A stretch of DNA of 9,040 bases from a bacterium (GCA_021802115.1 JAKABA010000159.1:1-9040), one strand, 5' to 3'; positions 1 through 6,886 are shown, counted from the first letter of the stretch. A program made the numbers and translations. Notes: generated from the sequence alone by a model not told the origin.

Positions 1-119
1 TGAGCGACCAGCGCGGGGCGGGTCGAGTGACATATCGGCCCAGCTTGGCGACTCAACGCCGAACGCTCCGCCCGGACTCGCTGCCCCCGCCGCTGCCCTG
101 GGCCGCCGCCCCGGTCTGG

Positions 120-174
120 TATCCTGCTTCTGTAGTTGCAATAAGCCAACTACAGCCTCTTGGTGATACCTCGC
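120..174 (+). promoter_or_regulatory. Helicase upstream region with motif block
   Basis: This non-coding stretch ends 29 bases before the helicase ATG. It contains, in order, TATCCTGC (120-127), TAAGCCAACTAC (142-153) and TGGTGATACC followed by TCGC (161-174). The same three blocks, with small differences, appear in the same order at 8966-9024, also in an upstream region. They could be promoter or operator elements or part of a structured leader. A weak extended -10-like string (TGCAATAAG) lies at 137-145, but no convincing -35 accompanies it. The function is inferred only from position and recurrence. Confidence 0.35.
130..155. repeat. 9-bp perfect inverted repeat (8-nt loop)
   Basis: CTGTAGTTG (130-138) and CAACTACAG (147-155) are exact reverse complements separated by an 8-nt loop (CAATAAGC). 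It lies about 50 bases upstream of the DEAD-box helicase start. It could form a hairpin in the helicase leader RNA or be a two-fold symmetric operator. There is no T-tract after it, so a terminator is unlikely. The AT content is distinctly higher than the surrounding sequence. The symmetry is seen directly; the role is inference. Confidence 0.5.
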
Positions 175-203
175 CCCGCTGACATGCGGCGTCCTCGAGA
201 AGC

Positions 204-1559
204 ATGACCACACAGATGCTGGCGAGGGCGAAGTCGGGCTCCGTGCCCAGGGACATCAAGTTGAACTCATTCCAGGCTTTGGGTGTGCGGGCGCGCACCC
301 TTGAGAACCTCTCCAGGCAGCGGCTGCTCACCCCCACCCCGGTGCAGGAGCAGGCGCTCCCCCTGCTGATCGAGGGCCGCGATTGCATCATCCAGTCCCC
401 GACCGGATCGGGCAAGACGCTGGCCTTCCTAATCCCCCTGTCGGAGAAGCTGGGCGGGCACCAGCCCAGCCCCCCGCGGGCGCTCATCATCACCCCCACG
501 CGGGAGCTGGCGACCCAGATCGGAGGGGTGCTGAACCGGCTGGACCCCAGGCTGCGGGTCTCCCTCGTCTTCGGCGGGGTCGGCTACCAGGGGCAGATCA
601 ACCAGCTCAGGACCGCCGACGTGATCATCGGCTGCCCCGGTCGCCTGGTGGACATGGCCCAGCGCGGAGCGGCCCGGCTCGGCGCGGTCGAGTACCTGGT
701 CCTGGACGAGGCCGATGAGATGCTCGACGCGGGATTCGCCAAGGACGTCGAGGATCTCACCGAGCGCACCAACCAGCGGTTCACCAAGGTGCCCCGTCAG
801 ACCGTCCTCGCCTCGGCCACCATGCCCGACTGGGTCAGCAAGATGGCCAACCGCCACCTCACCAACCCCGGCCGGGTGACGGTCGCCCCCCCGGAGGAGG
901 CGGACCTGGAGCACGGGCTCATCTCCGTGGCCAGGGCCCAGAAGGTGGCATATCTCAGCCAGCTGCTGCAGCAGTCGGCCTCCACCATCGTCTTCCATCG
1001 CACCAAGCATGGAGCGCGCAAGCTGGCTCATGACCTCACCCTGCTCGGCCATGCCACCGCCGAGCTTCAGGGCAATCTGTCCCAGGCCGCCCGCGACCGC
1101 TCCATCGCCGCGTTTCGCAAGCGCGAGGCCAAGGTGCTGGTGGCGACCAACGTGGCGGCCCGAGGGATCGACATCAAGGATGTCAACCTCGTGGTCAACT
1201 TCGAGCTGCCCGACACCGCCCAGTGGCTGACCCACCGGGTCGGGCGCACCGCCCGCAACGGCGCCAAGGGCAGAGCCCTCACCTTCCTTTCCGAGGACGA
1301 CAGCGACAAGTGGCGCAAGCTGCGGCGCGAGGGTGCGCCCGAGCTGAGGTTCGTTGACCCCGGGCGCCTGCTCGCGACCGGCACCATGCACTACGTGGCC
1401 GATGTGCCCCACCCGACGTCGCGCCCGGCCGCGCCACGCCCTGCCAGCGGCCGGTCCCCGAGCCGCAATCCCCGGCGCCCCACGGGGGGTGGCTGGGCCG
1501 GGACGCGGCGGCGGCGGCAACCTCGGGTCGGGTCGCAGCCACCGCGCCGTCCGGCCTGA
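204..1559 (+). CDS. DEAD-box ATP-dependent RNA helicase
   Basis: This is a 451-residue ATP-dependent RNA helicase of superfamily 2, likely cytosolic, remodelling RNA duplexes in ribosome assembly or mRNA decay. All the usual motifs are visible: Q-motif (F23, PTPVQEQ at 44-50), motif I SPTGSGKT (65-72), Ia PTRELA (98-103), GG (124-125), Ib-like CPGRLVD (144-150, C in place of the usual T), II DEAD (168-171), III SAT (204-206), IV IVFHRT (262-267), V ATNVAARGID (314-323) and VI HRVGRTAR (344-351). Residues from about 400 form a Pro/Arg-rich basic tail, a common RNA-binding extension in CsdA/RhlE-type helicases but of no recognisable domain. The start at ATG 204 has only a weak purine-rich stretch (GAGAAG) before it; a second ATG at 216 is possible. 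The gene is alone on the plus strand and convergent with the regulator. The family is certain; the subfamily (RhlE/CshA/DeaD) is not. Confidence 0.95.
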   Translation: MTTQMLARAKSGSVPRDIKLNSFQALGVRARTLENLSRQRLLTPTPVQEQALPLLIEGRDCIIQSPTGSGKTLAFLIPLSEKLGGHQPSPPRALIITPTRELATQIGGVLNRLDPRLRVSLVFGGVGYQGQINQLRTADVIIGCPGRLVDMAQRGAARLGAVEYLVLDEADEMLDAGFAKDVEDLTERTNQRFTKVPRQTVLASATMPDWVSKMANRHLTNPGRVTVAPPEEADLEHGLISVARAQKVAYLSQLLQQSASTIVFHRTKHGARKLAHDLTLLGHATAELQGNLSQAARDRSIAAFRKREAKVLVATNVAARGIDIKDVNLVVNFELPDTAQWLTHRVGRTARNGAKGRALTFLSEDDSDKWRKLRREGAPELRFVDPGRLLATGTMHYVADVPHPTSRPAAPRPASGRSPSRNPRRPTGGGWAGTRRRRQPRVGSQPPRRPA

Positions 1560-1564
1560 ACGGG

Positions 1565-1610
1565 TCGGCTGAACCTGCGGCCCGCCTCTGGCTGGGACGG
1601 CCTCAGCCGA
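1565..1610. terminator. Possible bidirectional terminator hairpin between convergent genes
   Basis: TCGGCTGA (1565-1572) and TCAGCCGA (1603-1610) are exact reverse complements. They enclose a 30-nt GC-rich loop with further GGCC/GGCC pairing (1579-1582 with 1599-1602). The structure spans the 43-nt gap between the helicase stop and the regulator stop, and its right arm includes the regulator's TGA. A symmetric stem suits termination from both directions. There is no U-tract on either strand and the loop is long, so this is only a candidate. Confidence 0.3.
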
Positions 1611-2886
1611 GCATGGAGAGCAGCTCGGCAGCCTGAAGCCCCAGCAGCAGCCGGCTGGCGCCGCCGGGGGTCGCGGGGTCACAACCGGTCAGCTCCCGGA
1701 TCCGGTGCAGACGGTTGAGCACGGTGTTGCGATGGCACGGGACGTGTCGAGCGGTGGCCCCCGGGGACCCGTCCTGGTCGAGGAAGATCGCCAGCGTGCG
1801 CAGCAGCAGGCGGCGTTCGGCGGCGGGCAGGCCGAGCACCCTCCCCAGCACCGCCAGGGCCAGCCGGCGGGCCAGCTCCGGGGAGCTGATCAGCAGGGCC
1901 GAGGGCAGGCGGTCGTCGAGAGAGGCGACCACGTGCTGGTGCGCCGGGATCGTGCGCAGCGCCAGCTCCGCCTGGCGGTAGGCGCCGCCTGCCCCCGAGA
2001 GCTCGGAGAACTCCGGGCTGATGCCGGCCCGCAGCGGCCCTACCTGCTGCAGCCGGGTGCGGACCGCCTCGCCGCCACCGGTAGCGAGAGCCAGCAGACC
2101 GCACGTGCGGCCCTCCTGCACCACCCACTCGGACCTGACGCCGACCGCGGCCAGGTGGTCGCCCAGCTGCGACTCCTGCGGCTGGGCGACCACCACCTGG
2201 TACGGGCCTCGCTCGGGAAGCCCCAGGCTCTCGGCCGCGAACACCAGCTCCCGGTCCGCCAGCACCCCCAGCAGCAGGCCCCGCAGCAACCCCTGCCGTC
2301 GGGTCTGATCACGACTCACCATCCCGGCCTCCGAGTGGCGGTAGGCGGTGCCCACGGCGGCGGACAGCTCATCGGTCAGCTGCCAGACCAAGTAGGCAGC
2401 CTCCATCAGCTCGTCGCCGGGGCGATCCGGTCGCCGGCGCGCCTCCTCCAGGAGCTCCTCCCAGATGACGCTCCCACCCAGCCGATAGGCGCGCAGGACG
2501 CTCTCCAGCGGGACCCCGAGCTCGGCTCGGCTGCGTCCGGTAGCCCACGCCTGCTGCTTGGATGGCGGTCCGCCCCGGGGCAGGAGGGCCAGCGCGCCCA
2601 GGTACTCCGCCAGGCTGTCGTGCACCGACCGCCGCAGCTCAGCCAGGGTGAGGTAGCGTTCCTGGCGGTAACCCGGCTCCCGCTCCAGAATCGCCTCCAC
2701 CGTCCGATCGGCGATCTCATCCAACCTCAGGACCAGGCTCCGTGCCAGGTCGGCGAGCACCGCCAGGCTCCCCGGTGACGGCTCGTGCAGAGGCTCCGCC
2801 CGAGTCACCGCCGCCACTGGAGAACTCCGCCAGATCCCCGGCCGGGCACCGGGCAGCCCCATGGCCACCATTGAGCGCGCGACCAA
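1603..2886 (-). CDS. PucR/CdaR-family transcriptional regulator
   Basis: This is a 427-residue predicted DNA-binding regulator. The C-terminus (about 360-425) matches the PucR-type helix-turn-helix: a TLAIFLDQDGS helix, then ATARHVPCHRNTVLNRLHRI with the hallmark HRNTV..RL, then LTG (399-401). The middle (about 205-320) has the GGDEF-like fold typical of this family, with RAGISPEF and AYRQAELAL (302-310). The N-terminal helical region (about 40-190) resembles the RsbRD-type sensor domain found in many actinobacterial members. The effector is unknown. The gene follows the ligase by 60 nt on the same strand, so it may be the last gene of the operon and its local regulator. The start is uncertain: TTG at 2886 has only a weak GGTGA before it, and ATG at 2871 or 2862 has no Shine-Dalgarno. 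Conserved sequence begins well after all three. Confidence 0.88.
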   Translation of the reverse strand: MVARSMVAMGLPGARPGIWRSSPVAAVTRAEPLHEPSPGSLAVLADLARSLVLRLDEIADRTVEAILEREPGYRQERYLTLAELRRSVHDSLAEYLGALALLPRGGPPSKQQAWATGRSRAELGVPLESVLRAYRLGGSVIWEELLEEARRRPDRPGDELMEAAYLVWQLTDELSAAVGTAYRHSEAGMVSRDQTRRQGLLRGLLLGVLADRELVFAAESLGLPERGPYQVVVAQPQESQLGDHLAAVGVRSEWVVQEGRTCGLLALATGGGEAVRTRLQQVGPLRAGISPEFSELSGAGGAYRQAELALRTIPAHQHVVASLDDRLPSALLISSPELARRLALAVLGRVLGLPAAERRLLLRTLAIFLDQDGSPGATARHVPCHRNTVLNRLHRIRELTGCDPATPGGASRLLLGLQAAELLSMLG

Positions 2887-2946
2887 GCCGTCACCGGCCG
2901 CTATCGTAGCCGAACTTGGGCCTGCTCCCCTTACCTGTGCGCCTGC

Positions 2947-4569
2947 CTACTGCGGCGGCACGCTGGCCGCCCCGTAGCGGGCGCGGATCACCTTCTTGTC
3001 GAACTTGCCCACTCCGGTCTTGGGCACCGACTCCAGGATCTCCAGCCGGTCCGGCAGCTGCCAGCGCTCCCAGCCCCTCGCCAGCAGGTGGGCCCGCACC
3101 TGCTCCAGGGTCACCTGCTGGCCGCCGCGGGGGACGACTGCAGCCAGCGGACGCTCCTGCCACTTCTCGTCGGGGATCGCCACCACCGCCGCCTCCAACA
3201 CCGCATCCATGGCCATGATGTCCCCCTCCATGTCGACCGAGGAGATCCACTCCCCTCCCGACTTGATGAGGTCCTTGGTCCGGTCCACGATCACGAAGTA
3301 GCCCTCGGCGCTCCTGGTGGCGACGTCGCCGGTGCGGAACCAGCCGTCCTGCGTGAACCGCTCCGGAGTGGCGCCGCCCCGGTAGGCGTCGATGACCCAC
3401 GGGCCGCGCACCAGCAACTCCCCGATGGAGGTGCCGTCCGCCGGCACCTCCTGACCGCTCTCGTCCACGACCTTCAGATCGACCCCGGGCAGGGGCAGGC
3501 CCGCCTTGATCCGCACCTCCGAGCGCAACCGCTCCGGCTCCCAGCCCAGCATCTTGTGCTTGGGCCAGGCCATGCTGGCGACCGGGGACGTCTCCGTCAT
3601 CCCCCAGCCCTGGACCAGGGTGATCCCGAACTCCTTCTCGTAGCGCTCGATCAGCGCCATCGGGGGCTGGCTCCCCCCAGCCATCAGGAAGCGCAGGTGG
3701 GGAAGCTCAACCGGGTGCCGGCTCAACTCCTCGGCCACGCCGGCCCAGATGGTGGGAACCCCAGTCGCCATGGTCACCCGCTCCTCCTTGAGCAGGCTGA
3801 CGATGGTGGCCGGGTCCATGAAGGGGCCGGTGTAGACCTGCTTTGCCCCCACCATGGTCGCGGCGAACGGCGATCCCCAGGCGTTCACGTGGAACATCGG
3901 CACGATCGCCAGGCCGCAGTCCTGCGGGCCCATTCCGGTCGCCGCCCCCGAGGTGGTGGTGAGCGCGTGCAGATAGGTGGAGCGATGGGTGTACTCCACC
4001 CCCTTGGGTCTGCCGGTGGTGCCAGAGGTGTAGCAGATGCCCAGAACGGTATCCTCGGGGATCTCCCGCCGAGGATAGGTCGACGGTTGCGAGGTGAGCA
4101 GCTCCTCGTAGCTCAACACCCCCTGGAGCGTGGTCTGCGGCGCCTCACTGCCGAAGACCACGATGTGCTTGACCCCAGCCAGAGCGCTCTGAACCCGCTC
4201 CAGGACCTGGAGGAGGCTCTCCTCCGCGAAGATCACCTCGTCCTCGGCATCCTGGATGATGAACTCCAGGTCCGGGGTGGGCAGGCGCGGGTTCAGCGTG
4301 TGCAGCACCCGCCCGGTGCAGGGGATTGCGAAGTAGCACTCGAGGTGGCGGTAGCCATTCCAGGCCAGAGTCGCCACATGGGCCCCATCCGCCAGCCCCA
4401 GGTGGTCGAGGGCGTTCATCAGCTGCTGGGTCCTGCTCGTGAAGTCGGAGTAGGTGTAGCGGTGGCGGGTGGAGGGGCCGACCTGGGTCACCACCTCGGT
4501 GTCCGGGAAGTAATGGCCGGCGTGTTCGAACATCATCCAACTGTTGAGCGAGGCCTTCATCATGCTCAT
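2947..4569 (-). CDS. AMP-forming fatty acyl-CoA ligase (AlkK-like)
   Basis: This 540-residue protein should activate a carboxylic acid with ATP and CoA to an acyl-CoA, supplying the dehydrogenases encoded just upstream. Visible motifs are the phosphate-binding loop TSGTTGRPKG (181-190), VPMFHVNAWG (223-232), GWGMTETSP (321-329), GWFRTGD (409-415), DRTKDLIKSGGEWIS (429-443), and the C-terminal catalytic lysine in PKTGVGK (Lys522). Length and the segments NGYRHLECYF, LNPRL and FHVNAWG agree with AlkK and Thermus long-chain ligases, suggesting medium- to long-chain or similarly hydrophobic acids. One departure: after the SGGEWIS motif the usual His-Pro pair is Met-Asp (EGDIMAMDAV, 448-457). ATG 4569 is favoured by AAGGAGGA (4578-4585) 8 nt upstream, and it overlaps the previous gene as ATGA, implying translational coupling. 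Exact chain length or ring specificity cannot be read. Confidence 0.93.
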   Translation of the reverse strand: MSMMKASLNSWMMFEHAGHYFPDTEVVTQVGPSTRHRYTYSDFTSRTQQLMNALDHLGLADGAHVATLAWNGYRHLECYFAIPCTGRVLHTLNPRLPTPDLEFIIQDAEDEVIFAEESLLQVLERVQSALAGVKHIVVFGSEAPQTTLQGVLSYEELLTSQPSTYPRREIPEDTVLGICYTSGTTGRPKGVEYTHRSTYLHALTTTSGAATGMGPQDCGLAIVPMFHVNAWGSPFAATMVGAKQVYTGPFMDPATIVSLLKEERVTMATGVPTIWAGVAEELSRHPVELPHLRFLMAGGSQPPMALIERYEKEFGITLVQGWGMTETSPVASMAWPKHKMLGWEPERLRSEVRIKAGLPLPGVDLKVVDESGQEVPADGTSIGELLVRGPWVIDAYRGGATPERFTQDGWFRTGDVATRSAEGYFVIVDRTKDLIKSGGEWISSVDMEGDIMAMDAVLEAAVVAIPDEKWQERPLAAVVPRGGQQVTLEQVRAHLLARGWERWQLPDRLEILESVPKTGVGKFDKKVIRARYGAASVPPQ

Positions 4570-5606
4570 GGCTGGGATCCTCCTTGCGCGCCACCGGATG
4601 TCGACCCCAGCGGGGCCGACCCGGGTTCGGACGAGAGCATAAGCTGGGATGCCACCTCGCGGCGGTGCAGGTCAGGCGCCCCCCCAAAGTGCTGGATCCA
4701 CAAGGCCCGCTTGTAGTACCGGTGCAGCGGGCTCTCCCAGGTGAAGCCCATCCCGCCGTGGACCTGGATCACTCGCTCGCAGGTGTTGACCGCGGCGTCG
4801 GCAGCCAGTGCGTAGGCCGCCGGCGATGCCACCTCGTCCAGCTGATCCTCCGCCAGCAGCCAGGCCGCCCAGTAGGCCAGCGAGCGGGCCAACTCGATTT
4901 CCACGAAGCTGTTCACCAGGGGGTGGGCCACCGCCTGGTAGGAACCGATCTTCCTCTCGAACTGCTCCCTGGTCCGCGCGTGCTCAAGACCCCACTCCAG
5001 CACCTGCTGGGCGAGCCCAACTGCCTCCAGCGCCAGCGCGCTCAAGCGGCGCAGGCGCAGCCTCCGGCGGAGCTGCATCGCCCGTTCTCCAGTGGCGATC
5101 ACCTCACCCCCCGCGGTGGGATCGACCCTGCCCATGGGCCGGCTGGCGTCGATGGAGGTGAGCACCTCCCCCCTCGCCGGAGCCAGGGACACCCGGTCCT
5201 CCACCACCACCACCACCATGTCCACCTGATGGAGGTTGGGCGCCAGCCCGGATCCGTCGCAGACCGACCAGCGCACCGCTCCGCGGGCCAGGTCCGGCAA
5301 CGCCGCCTCGGGGATGGCGGGCCGGGCCAGCCCCACCGTCGCCAGGTAGGGGCCGGAATAGAGGCGGCGCCCGAACTCCTCGATGAGGATCGCCTCCTCC
5401 AGGTAGCCGAGCCCGGCCCCCCCCTGCTCCTCCGGGATCGACACCCCGAGCCATCCCAGGTCTGCGATCTCCTTCCAGGTGGCGGGGTCCCACCCGGCCT
5501 CCGAGTCGAGCACCTGGCCCAGAGCCGGGGCCGGCAGGCGCCGCTCCAGGAAGGCCCGGGCCTGCTCGCGCAACTGGGCCTGTTCGTCGCTGAAACGAAA
5601 GTCCAT
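4566..5606 (-). CDS. Acyl-CoA dehydrogenase, small/degenerate subunit
   Basis: This 346-residue acyl-CoA dehydrogenase homologue is shorter than the usual 380-400. The N-terminal helical domain is intact (FSDEQAQLREQARAFL; GVSIPEEQGGAGLG at 54-67). The C-terminal domain keeps RTREQFERKIGSYQAVAH (211-228) and HGGMGFTWESPLHRYYKRA (283-301). The middle beta-domain (about 105-175) is shortened and lacks the FAD-contacting T/SEP.AGSD signature, carrying instead a run of five valines (131-135). There is no C-terminal EGT catalytic motif; the protein ends in a Ser/Gly-rich tail. It is therefore probably the non-flavin half of a heteromer with the preceding gene, like FadE28 of the mycobacterial FadE28-FadE29 pair in size and character. 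ATG 5606 has GAGGT 7 nt upstream and shares a base with the previous stop (TGATG). Upstream in-frame codons run into the neighbour's antiparallel frame and are not used. Confidence 0.9.
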   Translation of the reverse strand: MDFRFSDEQAQLREQARAFLERRLPAPALGQVLDSEAGWDPATWKEIADLGWLGVSIPEEQGGAGLGYLEEAILIEEFGRRLYSGPYLATVGLARPAIPEAALPDLARGAVRWSVCDGSGLAPNLHQVDMVVVVVEDRVSLAPARGEVLTSIDASRPMGRVDPTAGGEVIATGERAMQLRRRLRLRRLSALALEAVGLAQQVLEWGLEHARTREQFERKIGSYQAVAHPLVNSFVEIELARSLAYWAAWLLAEDQLDEVASPAAYALAADAAVNTCERVIQVHGGMGFTWESPLHRYYKRALWIQHFGGAPDLHRREVASQLMLSSEPGSAPLGSTSGGAQGGSQP

Positions 5607-6745
5607 CAGCGTGACCTCGGCAGCTGCAGGACCCGCTCGGCGACGATGTTGCGGAGGATCTCGGAGGTGCCCGCCTCGATGGTGTTGGCCCGGCTGCGCA
5701 GCTGCTGGTAGTTCCAGAAGCCGTCGTCCAGGACCGCCTCCTGCCCCAGCAGCTGGCGCGCCAGCTTGGTGGTGCGCTGGCTGGACTCGGACCACGCCAG
5801 CTTGATCACCGAGCCCTCGGGACCCGGCATCCCGGTGCGGTCGAGCTGGCCCAGGGAACGGTGGGCTGTGAGTTTCAGCGCCTGCAGTTGGATCCACTCG
5901 TTGGCAATCTGGGCCAGCCAGGGCTGGGCCGCGTCCGGGTGGGTGCGGGCCAGCGCCAGCAGGCGACGGATGCCACTGTCCAGGAATCCGGTGAGGGCAA
6001 AGCCCAGGGTGGCCCGCTCGTGCAGCAGAGTGGTCATGGCCACCTGCCAGCCCCCGCCGATCTCGCCCACCACATTGGTCACCGGAACCTCGACGTCGGT
6101 GAAGAAGATCTCGTTGAAATCGGCGTCCCCAGTCATCTGGCGCAAGGGCCGCACCTTCACCCCCGGCGAGTGCATGTCGACCAGCAGGTACGTCAGTCCC
6201 CGGTAGCGGGGGGCCGCCGGGTCGCTGAGGGTGACCAGGATGCACCAGTCGGCCAGGTGGGCATACGAGGACCACACCTTCTGGCCATTGACCACGAAGA
6301 GATCCCCCCTGCGCTCCGCCCTGGTGCGGACCGAGGCCAGGTCGGATCCGGCCCCCGGCTCGGAGAAGCCCTGGCACCAGATCTCCTCCGCCTGGAGAAT
6401 GGGCCGCAGGTGGGCCGCCTTCTGGTCGGGAGTGCCGTGGGCCATGATCGTGGGCCCGGCCATCCCGAGCCCGATCGTGCCCAGATGCTGGGGCGCGTCC
6501 GCCCGGGCCAACTCCTCCAGCACCACCCCCTCCAGCGCGTGCCGCCCGCCCCCGCCACCGTATTCCCTAGGCCACGAGAGCCCCACATAGCCGGCGTCGG
6601 AGAGCTCCCGGCTCCACTGCCGCAGCAGCTCCACGTGGCTGGTGCGGGTACCCAGGCCCACCAGCTCCTTCGGCAGATGCTCCGCGATCCAGGCGCGCAG
6701 CCGGGCCCGGAATTCCGCCTCCTCCTCGGTATCCCTGAGCTCCAA
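5606..6745 (-). CDS. Acyl-CoA dehydrogenase, large FAD-binding subunit (FadE29-like)
   Basis: This 379-residue flavoprotein should introduce the alpha-beta double bond into an acyl-CoA. It has the FAD/substrate motif QGFSEPGAGSDLAS (125-138), NGQKVWSSYAHLADW (153-167), a C-terminal SRANTIEAGTSEILRNI segment (about 351-367) and a LPR end typical of FadE29-type subunits. The position of the canonical C-terminal catalytic Glu (YEGT in medium-chain enzymes) is Ala358 here. A Glu in TTLLHERATLG (Glu243) lies where isovaleryl-CoA dehydrogenase and the mycobacterial ChsE4 subunit carry theirs, so it is the likely base. Start choice: AAGGAGG (6752-6758) touches TTG 6751 directly, so the second TTG at 6745, with 6-nt spacing, is the plausible start. 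It is coupled to the small subunit by TGATG and preceded by a candidate promoter. Confidence 0.92.
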   Translation of the reverse strand: MELRDTEEEAEFRARLRAWIAEHLPKELVGLGTRTSHVELLRQWSRELSDAGYVGLSWPREYGGGGGRHALEGVVLEELARADAPQHLGTIGLGMAGPTIMAHGTPDQKAAHLRPILQAEEIWCQGFSEPGAGSDLASVRTRAERRGDLFVVNGQKVWSSYAHLADWCILVTLSDPAAPRYRGLTYLLVDMHSPGVKVRPLRQMTGDADFNEIFFTDVEVPVTNVVGEIGGGWQVAMTTLLHERATLGFALTGFLDSGIRRLLALARTHPDAAQPWLAQIANEWIQLQALKLTAHRSLGQLDRTGMPGPEGSVIKLAWSESSQRTTKLARQLLGQEAVLDDGFWNYQQLRSRANTIEAGTSEILRNIVAERVLQLPRSR

Positions 6746-6751
6746 GGTCAA

Positions 6752-6758
6752 CCTCCTT
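6752..6758 (-). promoter_or_regulatory. Shine-Dalgarno deciding the TTG start of the large dehydrogenase
   Basis: The minus strand reads AAGGAGG, then TTGACC, then TTG GAG. The first TTG (6751) abuts the Shine-Dalgarno with no usable spacing, while the second (6745) sits 6 nt after it. The reading frame therefore most likely begins at 6745. Confidence 0.7.
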
Positions 6759-6795
6759 ATGTGCAGCGGCAGGCCCGCCGCGTCCCGCGCCCCGG

Positions 6796-6824
6796 ATTAT
6801 TTGCCCCCGGGGCACTTTGCGCAA
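6796..6824 (-). promoter_or_regulatory. Candidate promoter of the dehydrogenase-ligase operon
   Basis: On the minus strand TTGCGC (6819-6824) and AATAAT (6796-6801) are separated by exactly 17 nt (6802-6818). The -10 matches TATAAT at 5 of 6 positions and is the only AT-rich spot in the 141-nt gap between the SDR stop and the dehydrogenase start. The -35 is weak (3 of 6). Transcription would begin near 6789, giving a leader of roughly 45 nt before the TTG start. The spacer contains a palindrome, listed separately. Plausible, not proven. Confidence 0.45.
6802..6814. promoter_or_regulatory. Palindrome TGCCCC-C-GGGGCA in promoter spacer (possible operator)
   Basis: TGCCCC (6802-6807) and GGGGCA (6809-6814) are exact reverse complements around one central base. 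They lie between the candidate -35 and -10, where a bound repressor would block RNA polymerase. A second palindrome, TTGCGCAA (6817-6824), overlaps the -35. The PucR-type protein encoded at the end of the same operon is a possible ligand. The symmetry is seen; the operator role is inferred. Confidence 0.35.
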
Positions 6825-6886
6825 GGTGAGACGCCACACAGATCCTGGACGTCACGTGTGCAACTGCCCAAGAGTCGCCGGGTGTG

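Noticed and set aside
1..119. Tail of a gene at the left edge
   Set aside because: The plus-strand frames I translated end at stops without any family-like sequence, and the minus-strand frame here is only the extension of a helicase shadow. Nothing can be supported.
429..1682. 417-residue open frame antisense to the helicase
   Set aside because: It mirrors the helicase codons in high-GC DNA and is rich in Gly, Pro and Arg. It has no domain motif, while the helicase frame contains all DEAD-box motifs.
1705..2778. Plus-strand open frame opposite the PucR regulator
   Set aside because: It is Gln/Arg/Gly-rich with no motif and is explained by the codon pattern of the regulator on the other strand.
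3088..4716. 542-residue open frame on the plus strand opposite the ligase
   Set aside because: Its His/Gly/Arg/Pro-rich translation has no recognisable fold. The minus-strand ligase has complete adenylation motifs and a strong Shine-Dalgarno, so this is a GC-driven shadow.
5607..6377. N-terminal extension of the small dehydrogenase frame (257 extra residues)
   Set aside because: It overlaps the large subunit in another frame and is Gly/Pro/Arg-rich. Homology begins exactly at ATG 5606, which has its own Shine-Dalgarno.
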